Below, in pieces: positions 1-12,671 of a DNA stretch of 64,000 nucleotides. The DNA is from Phallusia mammillata (lineage: Eukaryota > Chordata > Ascidiacea > Phlebobranchia > Ascidiidae): contig QLIY01000639.1 of NCBI GenBank assembly GCA_003260075.1, positions 1-64,000 on the forward strand. Reading direction: 5' to 3'. A model generated the notes under the pieces. That model was not told the DNA's origin and made no database searches. It saw only the letters and a program-made list of their open reading frames with translations. Every line of letters starts with the position of its first letter. Position 1 is the stretch's first letter. The position numbers and the translations under genes were made by a program.

Positions 1-1194
1 TGATCGAAAAGCAAATGGAATACAAAAAACATTGCTATTTTTGGTCACATGTCAGAATTAAGGAGATATTTTTGAATATGACTTGACTTCCTAAAATGTG
101 ACAAATGTCACAAAATCCTTTTTGACCAAGGTAGAGTGGTTTATGAATAGGACATATTTTGTTACATTGTATGACAATCTTCCTTAATGGAACTGCACCT
201 CAACTCTTTACAAAAGCCATAGCTATTGAATCCTTTTAAAAGGTTTTTATGCTGTGAAGAGGTAGTCAACCAAAACCACAAATATGAAAAACAGACTATA
301 TGACAAAGGGGGGGGGGTTGAAACAATTAACTGTTCTAAAAAAACAACTAAATTTTAAATGATTCACTGAAAACCCATCACACATTAAAATTTAGGTAAA
401 TAATAATTTTAGCCTATTTCTACCAACAAAAAGTGCAGTTGCAAACCTCAATGCAAAGGAAAAACTAATTTATATAACTAATGACTCAATTTTTGCAAGA
501 ATAACATCAAAAGTTTGAAGCTGAATATATGTAGTCTAAAGTCAAGGGAAAGGTTACCTGTCAGCAAACTGATAAAAGAGCCAAAGAAAAAAAGGAAAGG
601 GTTAATCATTGAATGCAAACCACTAATTCAAGTTTACCTAAAAACAAGATTGATCTGTTTGTGTGTAGTAAAAAGCGCCGAAAAATAACTACACGTTTTT
701 TAGCAGTAACGCTTAAGCCGAAATGTAACAAATGTAAGACACAATGTTAGCAAACAGATAAGATGTACCAGTAGAGCCACAAGCATATGTTTCGAACAAG
801 CGAATAGCAGGAACGACTGTGTTAATGACAAGACAACCTGTTAGCTGTACTCATGTCAAATCTCCCACCCTCTATTGTTTGCTGTCATTAAATATTTGAA
901 GAGGCGCGCTGAGGTGCTGTAACTGTACAAGAATGCACCGAGGCATTATATATTTAGTACTAGCTGCGGTTTTCAAGCCTTACTTAAAGGATTTGCTGTG
1001 TTTTTTTTAAATTACTCTACTTTGGTACCAGTACGTTAACGACAAGATAATAAATGTTCGTTTTATGAAACCAAAACCTAAAACGTTTTCAACTGTTACA
1101 TAAGTACATGGTGTTTGTTACGTCACGCCCACACAGGTGACGTACCAAAGGTTGAGAACACCTGATTCAAATCCTAACAACAAACAAAACTCAC
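1..1194. other. intron or 3' side of ABCB gene, no exon seen
   Basis: No coding exon is recognised on either strand. By position this is intron of the minus-strand ABCB gene, whose next exon (rest of the first nucleotide-binding domain, with the LSGGQ signature) must lie beyond the left edge. A 10-base G run at 308-317 is a probable filled gap. Confidence 0.6.
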
Positions 1195-4001
1195 GTTGGG
1201 AAGTTTCATGATAAAGTCATAAGCGTTGGACTGTTTCGTCGCTTCGATGATCTCATTATCACTGACGTCATCACGCCCGTATCTGATGTTTTCTTTGATC
1301 GAAGTGTCGAAAAGGATCGGTTCTTGTGACACCACCCCTATGTGGTCGCGCAGCCAGCGGACATTCAAAGTTCTGATATCACGTCCGTCTAATTCGATGA
1401 TTCCATTCTAAGGCACAAAGTTGTAAGTCAGGCTTTTCTTGTTAGTTCGGGATTCAGTGTTCGCAAAACTGGCATGATTTGGCTTTGGATTCAAACTGGT
1501 GACATTTGTATCAAATTTTTGGGCCTAATTCGAGTTCTATTTTAACCAGGGAGTCGAACCGCTTGTCATATGGGTTCGGATTCGGTTCGGGTTCACTTTT
1601 ATTGTTTTAGGGTTTCGATTCAGATTTTATTAACGGTTTTAAACATGTTCAAATCCCCTTTTTTGTTTAATTGTAATTCTACCTACTTTGGAAACGGCCT
1701 TTACAACTCGAAAACAATTAGACTGTGCACATTGATATCTAAAAAAATGTCATTTTTAATACGCCCGATCGGTTCAACAAAATATTGGTTCGGTTCCGGT
1801 TCTATTCGGGTTCAATGAATTTAACTACTCGAACCGGTTTGCGGTTTCGGGTATCGTTCCGTTTCCACTCCCTGCAACAAAATTTCGGGCAAGGACCCCA
1901 ATTTCAAGCCTCCTTCTAACACTGCTATGACAGCAGAGTCCTGGCTCCGTTATGTGTTGTGCCGGTGCCATGGCAACCAGTATTACAAACACTACATACA
2001 CTTGTGTTTCGAAAGGAGCTGTTAAAAATAAACACCAATGGGAGGTGAAATCTTGTTGGGCAAAGTTCAAGATGTTTGAGGGAATGTCGATATAATTCAA
2101 CCGCTATTAACTTGGTGTTTGAATAGTCGGGTTAAGTTCATAATAAGTTCAATTCCTAGCTGTCGAGTTTTATAAGATACTGTTATAGCTTTCTTGTCAT
2201 TAAACAGTTGTAAAAGTCAGAGATTCCTTTTTATACAGCCTTGGCCAATAAACTTTAGGTAACAATCAATTAAACTATGCGTGGCATAAAAATATTCAAA
2301 TATTGTTAAATTTAGTGTAGTTTAATCCATTGGTTCTTAACCTTTTTGAGCTTGTAGAATTTGGTAAATTTTGGAAAACAAGTTTTATTGCCTAGTAAAT
2401 TTATAGAATCTAAACTTCAAATATCGCGGAAATTTTACTGCGAGCTAAAACACACTGTACCAACAATTAAGTTTTGTTGCGCCATAATGGCAGAATTGTC
2501 TTAATTTTTGGGCGTAAATATTTCAACCTGTTTATTGCTTTTTGTTTTACTTCATGTAACTCTGAATTTGTTACGCAAAAATTCTTCAAAATTAGTCTAC
2601 GGGCCGGCAGGTAAAAAACTCTGGTTTGATGTATTACCAACATGATCCATTAGCTTGCCTGTTGTAACATAGCACACCAAAACTCTGTGTTGTGTATGGA
2701 AAAGGGTGTAATGTTTGCAACAACATTGCAAAACAAAATAAAATGCAATGCATTCCTTACACAATTTTATAGGTTTGGTATAGTTTTATTGAGTTTGTTC
2801 GTTTTATGAGCAGTGTTTTAATACTTCAACTGTTTTGTATTTTATTTTATATCATGGTATCTTGTAAATAGCATTTGTGCACACGGTGGATAAATTAACA
2901 CAAATATACGGGAGGTAAGAATAACCTTTTGTACCCTGTACGCGTTTTTAACAATAAATCCACGTTATACATTAACCTGACTGTTACCTAAGCTATAAGG
3001 ACAACACTGGGGGGGGGGAAACTTGGTGTTTGAATAGTTGGGTTAAGTTCATATACAGTTCAATTCCTAGCTGTCGAGTTTTATAATATACTGTTATAGC
3101 TTTCTTGTCATTAAATAGTCGTAAAAGTCAGTGCTTCACTATATACAGCCTTGGCCGATAAACTTTAGGTAACAATCAATTAAACAATGTGTGCCATAAA
3201 AATATTCAAATATTGTTAAATTTAGTATAGTTTTACCCAGTGCTCTTCAACCGGTGTGCACGAAATATGCATGGGGTGTACCAGTATTGAGTTTATTCAG
3301 TTTTATGAGTAGTGTTTCATTACTTCAGGGTTGTAACTGTTTTGTGTTTTAATTTCATATCATGGTATCTTGTGAATAGCATTTGTGCACACATAGGATA
3401 AATTAACACAAATATACTGAAAGGTAAGAATAACCTTTTGTACCCTGTACGCGTTTTTAACAATAAATTCACGTTATACATTAACCTGACTGTTACCTAA
3501 GCTATAAGGACAACACTGTAATGATTCGCATCTAAAAATTGAAACGAATTAGTCTAAAAATGAGGTAAAAGCCAAAAAGTTAGCCAAAAAATGTTGTAAG
3601 CACGATATTAAAAGCCTTTAAGAGCTTCTTTAGCGGTCTGATACCTTTTGAGTCCAGAACAAATACAATAAAAACTTCAGCCACAGGGTTCACTGGGACA
3701 ATAGCCAATAAGTTGGTTTAAATATTAATTAGAAGACCTCCACGTTGGCAGTTTGAAGCCTGGCCTGAATCGTAACTTATCCTACTAAAGCTTTTTTAAC
3801 GGCTAGTTTTACCATATTAGGCTTTGGAACCACAGTTAGTATGAACAGCACTAGAGCATGTGACTTTTATTAAGATGTTGTTTTGTTTGTTTGTTGTGCT
3901 TCATTAAGAATACAACACCGTTCTTAACCAGGGTTAAATTTGCATGATTATAATTATATTTATATATTTTGTTTACAGCGGCCTAAATTAAACGCAGTAA
4001 T

Positions 4002-4064
<63 letters not shown>

Positions 4065-7000
4065 TGGCTATAACTAGTTACTGACCCTACTAATTGAAAT
4101 GACCAAATCTGTAAATGTCCAAAAGTACAGTAAAATATGTTATACGGTCACTGAGTCAGTGAAAAAAAAATTAAAAACTAAATTGAACATGAAGCACTGT
4201 GAAAATAGGGGGGGGGGACAGATTTGACCACACATGGCTAAAACTAGTTACTGACCCTACTAATTGAAATGACCAAATCTGTAAATGTCTGAAAGTACAG
4301 TAAAATACGTTATACGGTCACTGAGTCACTGAAAAAAAAATTAAAAACTAAATTGAACATGAAGCACTGTGAAAATACATCTGAAACTTTGAACAAGGCT
4401 TCATAATTTATCCAATATTTTTCTTAGGTTATTTACAGTTTAAATGAGAGGTTTTATGCTGGGGCAACTATATGTTTTCCGTGAGTTAACAGATTTTATT
4501 TAAAGCTCATTTTGACCTTAATTGTGAAAACTAACACCTTTAAAAAAGTAAAAGCCGACTTTTAACTATTTCATGGGCATGATTAAATTGACCACAATAG
4601 CCCATTTACGAGCACGTTGTTGCAGTAAAAGTATCACAGGATGGTAGGTTTCATTTCTAACGTTTCAACGAAACAACTGATAATTCTATTGACATTTCTG
4701 ATAACGCTAATTTGGACAGTTTCTTTGTTTTGAGTAAATTGATAAGGGCATAAGGGCTGTACCGTATATTGAGTTCTTAAAGGCGTTTTGTTATTGCCTG
4801 TTTTATCGTTGGTAGGTTCGGCCAAGCAGTTGATTGATTATATGAGTATCAATGCACCGAATCCGAATGAAAAGCTTTCGGCCAAACAGGTTAACAATTA
4901 CGAGAAAAACAGATCAATACACGTATTTAAGACTTTCATCAAGACCGTTTACAAACTTTTAACTCAACAAAAGTGAAAATAATTTGGACAACTCTACATG
5001 TGGGGTTGGTTACATTGTACCGTTTCACTGAGTTGGCTGTGAATTTTTCGGCAATAAATTAAAAAAAAAACGGTTTCGGCCGAGTTTACAAAAAAATTGG
5101 ACTGAAATTGAAATGGGAGATTACCACATAGTTTGCCAAAATGTTTTTACCAATTGAAACTCGCATCACAAGTTATAATGTTGTCGCGATTTGCCTAAAC
5201 TCCCAATAAAACAACTAAAGAGGTGACTTTTCTATATATTACTAGTTTACATGCATTCATTCCTGTATATAGCAACTTATATATTTATGGATTTTGCACA
5301 TTAACCCTTTACTTCGTTAGAGATATGTTTGTGACAAATATTTAATAAAGAGACATATAACCGCATGGTCGCTTTTGGGGTGTAAAACGTTAATAGTGTG
5401 CCCTGATCGCTGGTCCGCATGGACGCTTTAGGGCTGATCCCAGTTATGAATTTATGTTCATCTTAACTGATACTAGCCAAATCCCCTACTACAAAGCTGG
5501 CATGTGCAGCATACGAGGCAGGCAATGGTGATTGTGATTCGACTTTCGACGGTTCACTCCTGAGCCTGCGTAGCTCAGTTGGTAGGGCGCGAGTCTCGGA
5601 AGAAATTCTGTCGTGGGTTCGAATCCCACCGCAGACTAGATTTTTCTAGCCTACGCCTTGCCATATGGTGGTGAATGCTTGGTGACCGGCTGATTCGGTA
5701 TGGCGCCTTCAATGGGCCAGGCGTACTGTGACGCTCATAGTGTAATACATATTTGTAGTACTTTGTTTGCCTGTCGACACTCTATACAAAATGTAGCTCG
5801 AAATGCCAACTTGAAGCTTACCTGAGGATCATAGAATCTTTGTATGAGCTGGACACACGTACTTTTACCGCATCCACTCTGGCCACACAAGGCTGTTGTT
5901 TTTCCACTCTCAGCCGTGTATGAGACTTTGTGCAGGATCTGAAAGGTGAAAACAATATTAGAAAAAAAAATTAAAATAAAAATTCTTAAAAATACCCTTA
6001 TGTCATTGCCACTTTAAATAAATGCATTATGGGATCAGCCCTGAAGCGTCCATGTATAAATGTATTCATAATTGTTGATCAATGGTCGAACTGGCGATCC
6101 CACACTACGAAGCTGACATGCGCAGCATACAAGGCAGGCAACGGTGCTTGTGATGCAACTTTCGGAGGACTCTCCACTGAGCCTGTGTAGCTGGGTGCCT
6201 TCGAATACTACAGGTGCGCTAGGTGCGCTAGGTGCGCTTGGTAACCTTTTTTCGTGCAACGTAACTTAAAAATAGTGCAGGTAACTCTCTTTGGTTCGAT
6301 TAAACTCAGAATAGGTACGACGTAACTCGAAAAACTACAGCTGTCCTGTTTTTATGCGACAAATCGTTAATACTGTCCAGGAAAGACTCCTGTCATGGGT
6401 TCGAATCCCACCGCAAGCTAGATTTTCCTAGCCTGTGCCGTACCATATGGAATTGCTTACTATGATTTATCGATATGTATTTCAGGTCTGATCCCAGTAT
6501 GAATGTATTCATTTATGGAGACATCTAATAATCGGTTTACTAAACGCACCTGTACGTCTTCTCTGGAGGGGGGGGGGTCTTACCATATGGAATTGCTTGA
6601 GATACCAGCTTGATTGGGTATCACGCCTTTAATAGGCCTGGCGTACTATGATTTATCGATATGTGGGGGGGGGGTTTCAGGTCTGATCCCAGTATGAATG
6701 TATTCATTTATAGTGACATCTAATAATCGGTTTACTAAACGCACCTGTACGTCTTCTCTGGATGGGTAAGTGAAGTCAACTTGTTTGAAGGTGATTTCAC
6801 CGCGACAGCTATCAGGTTTGTGTCCCTTGTTCGACATACAGTCGATTTCAGGGATGCGATCAATAATTTCAAACACTTTGTAAGCTGCTGCTTTGGCTGC
6901 TGCAAAATATTCCATGTTGCTTCCTGCCTAAAACAGTAGAAAAATTGGTTTAGACTTTTTTGACTCCAATTGGGCAGTTTAAACTGTAAACTAAAGTTTG

Positions 7001-7286
7001 ATTAAAAATTGAGTCCCTAAAATTTTGTGGCAACGTTTTATTGTCTATAATGTTAGTATTTTTTGGCTACATTTTTGTCATAAGAGCAATAATACCCAAG
7101 TTTCTTTGTCAGGGAATGGGAAAATAAAGAGACAGAGATGGGATTAGAACCAACAACCTTGTGATCAGGCAATCACTAACTTAAGGTCATCTTAGAACAG
7201 GGGTTCTTAACCAGGGGTGCACGCACCCCCAAAGGGGGCAAAAACTGTTCCTAGGGGGTGCGGGGATGCTGAATCATTAAGATTGG

Positions 7287-7363
<77 letters not shown>

Positions 7364-10300
7364 AATCCAGGGAGGTGCGAAAATTGGTTGGTGACTTAAA
7401 AGGGGTGCAGCAAGGAAAAAGGTTAAGAACCACTGTCTTAGAAGTTAAAACCTCTAACTAGATATATATACTACAAAAAGGGTTAAAAAAACTAAAATTT
7501 AATTTAAAACTTTAACATAACATATAATTTATTTCCTTATTGCACAGCAATAAAAAGTCATTAGCAAAGCTAGTGTAGAAATAAAATGGCAACGAATAGC
7601 GTCCTTCCCAAATTTGGTTAGATTCAATATTTGCTTAAGTTTGGTCAAGCATTTACTGCTGCTTAGGGCATGATAATGTAAGTTGTAACAGGCAGTAAAC
7701 AAACTGACTTTTTTGAGTTTGTGGTAAGAGGTCAAATGGGCTATGAGCAATGACTCAGCAAAGGTAATGCAGTTTTAGCTTAATCCAAACTACAGATACT
7801 ACTGAATAACTAACTATTTTCACTGTGGCTTTTTTTGTTTTCTAAACAGAGCATTTTAACAAATTAAAAAAAAACAGTTTTTGACAGTCTTAAAAGAACA
7901 AAAATTGGTGAAATTGAATCACAAACAGTTGTTAAGCTATAGAAACAATATGAATGGAAGTCAATTTAAATGTGGTTAGCTTGACAAGCAAATTAAAACT
8001 AGATCATACACATTAGTAAGAAAGCATCACACAATATTATGTGTTTGTTTCTAAAATATATTTTGTTAGGTAAAAGCACCAAGTCAATAAATAATAAGCT
8101 GCACTACGTAAGGCCAATAAAAACACCTTTTTAGTTTCATAAATAACAGATTTTGTAATACTGGTAAAAAACTATCGCTTTTAATAACTTACTCCGCCAA
8201 GAGAAAAGGCACCAATGAGGACCCCAAAGAAAGTCGTTAGCATACTGTCTATTCCAAATGTGGAACCCTCTGCAAACACGAGTGTGGAACCATACCAAAA
8301 AGCCAGGCCATATGTACAGAACATGATAAGAAATACAACGCCCATTCCAAGGCCTGTTGTCATACCCTTACGAATTCCGACTGCTTTGGCACTTTGAAGA
8401 TTTACATCATACCTGGTGAAAATTGTGAAATTTATTTGGCGAAATTTGTTTTAAATTACATTAAGCAAAATAAGGTTTGGTCATTTCTTGCAAATCCTCT
8501 TTGGTCACAACAAATTAAAAACATAAGAATTTATGCAGTTTTGTTTTGTGTTTTAACAACATGTGGTAATAAAAGTACATCAAGACTCACTGGTTTACAA
8601 ACAAAAATTACAAAATGTATCAAACAAAAATAGTACCTCAAAACATATCTGTATTTTAAATATTGCTTAATATAAAGCTGATCAGCAAACCAACATTAAA
8701 TCAAATTCTCAATCTTGTCTTTGGAGCCATAATGTCTTATGTAAATTTGCCAAAAGGCATAAAACATTTCAGACTACAGTGGTAATGATACCTGGGATTT
8801 AAGATCAACAAATTTGTATTACCTTTCCACCTCCTTGTCCTGGCCATGAAAAGCTACAACTGTTCGGATCGATGAAATCACTTCTTCTGCCACAGCTCCA
8901 GCCTTTGCATATGCATCCAATTCTTTCTTAGTAAATGTTGCAGCAATCTAAAACAAAATGTTGTTTTTATTTTAAACTGTTTACAAAGACTTGACAGATA
9001 TATTAGATAAAAAGTTACAAAATATTTTTTTAAATTAAATTGGCCTTTTTTAGTGTGACCTACTAATTTTGTTAAACACTTAACAGATATAACTACATTT
9101 GGTTAGTATGAACAAACACAGATAATTGCAAGCCATATAATATAATTGATAATTGCAAGAATATTTTTAAGAATTGCATCAAAACTATAACTCCAAAAAT
9201 ACTATTTGCAAAGAAAAACCTCTGGTCAATCACATATTTTTGTTATTTTCTTTAAATTTTTGGCTTATTTTCATTAAATTTTTGTTAAAAAAGTAGGCAA
9301 TCTGGTCATGCATTAAACCAACTGATCTTTTTTTAATATCTCATACCATTGCCATGAAATTGTTTCCGAATGGTTTAAACAACAGAAAACTTCAGATAAA
9401 AATACTTTAGATAAAATAAACTTGCTTACCCGGAACATGACACTTGCTGAAATGCCGAGTAATGGTGACACAGCAAGAATTACTAGTGCTAATTGCCAAC
9501 CATACACGAAACCAATAACCAGTCCCGAAATCGCTCTTGCCAACATCTGAAGTGAAACTGATACCTTGTCGCTGATTCCAGCTTGAATTTTCGATATATC
9601 ACTAAACAAAAGGTAAAAAAACGTTAGACTGGCTAAACAGACATTCAAAAAGGTAGGAAAATTAAATCCAAGTGCAACTTAGAGTATTTTGCGAGCAGTA
9701 ACACCACTCAGTACATTTATAAGTGAAGAGAAACGAAACTCGTTAAGTCCACTTTCTATTCATTCAAAATTACTATTACATACAAATTCAGTTATTACAT
9801 CGAAATATCACCCACATAGCTGATTATGCGATTAAATTAATTTATCTGTTTTAGTTTGAAAGGTACTTTATTCCATTTCAGTTTTGAATGTTATTTTATT
9901 CCAACATTAAAAAATAAGATGTTTTATGGTGAAAATAATGGCCAAAATAGACGTAAAAAGCGACCTGCTATATTTTTCATCAGTGATGCGGCCTTCGTAT
10001 CACTGATGATGGCATGAGCATTTACCGAGATGTTTGAAAAATAAAGCATATCGCTTTTTATGTCTATTTCATCACCTAAATTAATGTGAGGCAAACCCCC
10101 ACCTTTGGTGATCAAACCCCAAAATATCTCAGCTTTACTTACTCTGCAAGTCTGGTGTTCAGTTCCCCGGCAGAGTTTAAGTCAAAAAATGAGATATCTT
10201 GTCTTAAAATGCTGCGGAAAAACTCAAGACGAATTCGGTTTACTTGACGCACTGCCTGAAGCATGTAACATGCAACCTGGAGAAAAGGATAATTTATTTA

Positions 10301-11231
10301 AATGGAAATTTTGCATAAAATATTGCTGAATAGAAAACAACCTGCTGTTTGATTAAAAAACAATCCAACAGTAATTTTTTAAGTTATAACAACTTTACAT
10401 ATTTACCTGTACTGAAGCTAAAACCAGTACGGCGATGGCAATGTAGACGTAGTACAAAGAAAACTGGGCCATCTCACTGTTCAAATCACTTGCTCCTGCC
10501 AACATGGCGTAAAAATCCCTAAAAACAAATACTTTTCTTAGAAGAGCAAAACATGCCTGAACAATGAAACCCAAACAAACACTGGACATTAAGCATGTGT
10601 GTTATCTAAACACCACATGTAAAAAAATGTATCCAAACAAGATTTGCCCTAACCCAGTGGTTCTCAACCAGGGCCCATGGCCCCCCAGGGGGCCACGAGC
10701 TTTGTTCCGGGGGCCACGGGTGTAGATTCACCAGAAACACCCACTAAAATCCATTTCCTTTTTAACTTTATTCCATAATTGATTCGACTATTTCACACAC
10801 TATTTGTCTATATTGAGGTTTTTTACAATTATGGATTCTTGTTTATTCTATTCCACCTGTTTAAAGTTGAAATTAGTACCGAATTCCAACATGAGATTGC
10901 CATTTACATTTTTTAAGGGGGCCACAGGTCCTACAGGGTTACTTGAAGGGGGCCACAAGGTCTAAAAGTTACTTGAAGGGGGGCCACAGTCCACGGTCCA
11001 CAAAAGGTTGAGAACCGCTGCCCTAACCGTTAGCATGTAGCAATACCTTTATTATAATTTGTGTTTAATGTGTATCAAACTTTATGTGACGTCACCTAAA
11101 AACTTGTAATTATTTTGCTGACATCCTTCACCTCAATCCCTTCACAATCATAAAACATTTTTCTTGACCGATTTAGTCACTGTAATTATTTTCTTAGTTC
11201 AAAAAAAAAAAATATATATATATATATACAT

Positions 11232-11301
<70 letters not shown>

Positions 11302-11793
11302 GAACCAGTTTTTTAAAACTTTTCCAAATAAATCATGAAATAAAGCAGCATTCATTTAGTAACATTAACACAAAATTCAACGATACATTTGCTGGATATA
11401 TTGAAAATTCACTCACTCCTCAGTAGTTGTATTGGGGTTAACGTAGCCATCTTCGACACAGGTTGTATAAGTGAAGTTACATGGGGCATACGTTCCAAAG
11501 TCCACAAATGAACCGGTCATATCACCAAAGAATATAAACATGATAGGCAGAGAAGCTCCATGACCAATAGCACAAACTGTTCCCAAAAACAGAAGGAGAT
11601 AGTCCAAACTGTCCGCATAACGGAACTAAAAAGAATACAGTTTTTATGAATATGTTTTTCTTATAGTTTAACATCAATTAAATATGAGGTAAAATCAGTG
11701 GTGGGATTCAGCTGGTTCGCACGAGTTCTATAGAACCGTCTCACAAAATTTTATGAGATCAGCGAACCGTTTAGCATTACTGGTTACTGTCAA

Positions 11794-11885
<92 letters not shown>

Positions 11886-12671
11886 ATCCCACCACTGGGT
11901 AAATTGAAATCTAAATTCAACATAAATATGAAGGCTAAGATGTAATTTGAACAAAAAAACTCTGAAACTTTGAACACTAAGCTATAAAATTTAGGTCCAC
12001 ATTTTTTCAATTAAAGAAAAAAAAATGAACTACATTACATTTTACGGTCACGGTCAAGTAAAACGATTTAACACACAACCTGGCATATAGTCATTATATT
12101 AACAAATTAGCCAATAAACTTACGATCTGATAATAATCAACAGTTGGTTCCGGTTCTTTCTTTTCCTCTTTGTCGTCTGAAACGCTGGAACCGGATCCGG
12201 ACGAAGATGGAGGAGCGGTTCTAGAAGAAAAAAAACAATAGATCACGTGACATCTTACGGGGTATTACCCGTTTACACAGAAATAAAACTTGTTAAAAAT
12301 AATTTGGACAGATAAAACAAGCAACAACTTTTATGGTTTATTAATCAAACTAAGCGATGCAATTTTTCAAATAAACGTTAAACCAGTAAATTGCATATTT
12401 TTGCCCATTGAAAAAATTATCGCGGTATAAAACATTTTGGAGCAAAAACGTGCAAGCAAATGATCAATTAACAAACAATAAAAACCATAGCATTGGGTAA
12501 TCAAATTTTGGACTTTATGTGAACTTTTGCTTACTTTCCGTTGGCCACGTTGACGTAAACATCGTCCACCCCATCAACACTGTCGTGAACTTTGTTAAAT
12601 TTCATACCGACGACTCCCTTTTTATCTGTATTACCATTTAAAGCGTAGTCTTCTTTCATATCCCCATTCAT
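1195..12671 (-). CDS. ABCB1-like: ABCB1-type ABC transporter (P-glycoprotein family), 5' portion
   Basis: ATP-driven membrane exporter of the full-length ABCB group; the family moves hydrophobic compounds, lipids or bile salts across the plasma membrane. Exons in transcript order: 12535-12671, 12124-12220, 11417-11625, 10407-10518, 10143-10276, 9430-9601, 8823-8947, 8193-8412, 6745-6927, 5822-5938, 1195-1407; all join in frame with GT-AG borders, giving about 573 residues. Seen: a charged Ser/Glu/Lys-rich N-terminus, TM1 ([15 protein letters not shown]), a Cys-containing extracellular loop (CNFTYTTC), the conserved intracellular segments [18 protein letters not shown] and [12 protein letters not shown], Walker [10 protein letters not shown] (exon 10) and Q-loop VSQEP (exon 11). 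The LSGGQ signature, Walker B and the second half are outside the window. The start is the first in-frame ATG of the most upstream exon found. A broken second copy of the exon-9 end lies at 6547-6567 beside a gap. The exact paralogue (ABCB1, 4, 5 or 11) cannot be fixed from half a protein. Confidence 0.93.
1547..1878. repeat. inverted-repeat element (short DNA transposon candidate)
   Basis: Lies in ABCB intron 10. The left end reads CAGGGAGTCGAACCG and the right end carries the inverted ACTCCCTG; inside are runs of TTCGGTTC/GAACCG on both strands that can fold back. Length about 330 bp. A clear target duplication was not found. Confidence 0.45.
2108..3520. repeat. near-identical direct copies around a 10-G run (allelic overlap)
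   Basis: The block 2108-3008 reappears as 3019-3520 after the G run 3009-3018, with scattered substitutions and about 400 bp missing internally. The layout (copy, exactly ten G, copy, then unique sequence) is that of two allelic contig ends that were not merged. It lies in an ABCB intron, so the protein is unaffected. Confidence 0.75.
4002..4380. repeat. 61-G run and duplicated block around a 10-G run
   Basis: Pure G at 4002-4062, then about 145 bp, then ten G at 4208-4217, then a second copy of the same block to about 4377. The copies differ at a few bases. Read as two filled gaps with an allelic overlap, inside ABCB intron 10. Confidence 0.75.
5395..5740 (+). repeat. tRNA-derived SINE
   Basis: At 5564-5636 a 73-nt tRNA-like head has an A box (TAGCTCAGTTGG), a perfect T arm (GTGGG TTCGAAT CCCAC) and six of seven acceptor pairs, but no proper anticodon arm. 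It is followed by a conserved tail (CTAGCCTACGCC...CGGCTGATTCGG...) found again at 6380-6500, 6590-6720, 18950-19080 (inverted) and 20770-21025. The shared tail and several copies mark a SINE family rather than a working tRNA gene. Confidence 0.75.
6030..6720. repeat. SINE fragments and three overlapping contig ends
   Basis: Fragments of the same SINE as at 5395 occur here. Ten-base G runs at 6568-6577 and 6665-6674 bracket an 87-bp piece, and the sequence left of the first run (including the last bases of ABCB exon 9) is repeated right of the second. The true exon 9 is 6745-6927. Confidence 0.65.
7060..7190 (-). repeat. tRNA-derived SINE, second family
   Basis: Inverted copy, in an ABCB intron, of the element seen on the plus strand at 52193-52400. 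The B-box complement (GGATTAGAACC) is at 7141-7151, followed on the other strand by the family tail with a signature near CAGGGAATGGGAAAATAAAG. Confidence 0.5.
7198..7435. mobile_element. hAT-like short element with 8-bp target duplication
   Basis: Ends CAGGGGTTCTTAACC and GGTTAAGAACCACTG form terminal inverted repeats. They are flanked by TCTTAGAA on both sides (7190-7197 and 7436-7443), an exact 8-bp target duplication. Related copies are at 60366-60531 and 63294-63461; comparison shows that the G run 7290-7362 stands where those copies carry ordinary sequence, so the run is filler. Confidence 0.8.
10655..11020. mobile_element. hAT-like short element with 8-bp target duplication
   Basis: In an ABCB intron. 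Ends CAGTGGTTCTCAACC and GGTTGAGAACCGCTG are inverted repeats; CCCTAACC flanks both sides exactly (10647-10654 and 11021-11028). 366 bp, no open reading frame, hence non-autonomous. Confidence 0.85.
11232..11300. other. 69-G run, probable filled gap
   Basis: An uninterrupted G run in the ABCB intron between exons 3 and 4, next to an AT dinucleotide stretch. No read-through meaning can be given to it. Confidence 0.7.
11696..11897. mobile_element. hAT-like short element (CAGTGGTGGGATTCAGC ends)
   Basis: Ends CAGTGGTGGGATTC and GAATCCCACCACTG are perfect inverted repeats. Flanks GGTAAAAT and GGTAAATT (11688-11695, 11898-11905) match at 7 of 8. A 91-G run (11794-11884) replaces its middle and is probably a gap. 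Partial relatives end at 14482 and start near 63945. Confidence 0.75.

Noticed and set aside
5564..5636. Functional tRNA gene
   Set aside because: A and B boxes and T arm are fine, but no regular anticodon arm can be drawn and the block belongs to a multi-copy SINE.
7217..7399. Poly-Gly and poly-Pro frames over long G/C runs (also 11777-12010, 28673-28924, 61825-62263)
   Set aside because: They exist only because gap filler is one base; flanking residues show no protein similarity.
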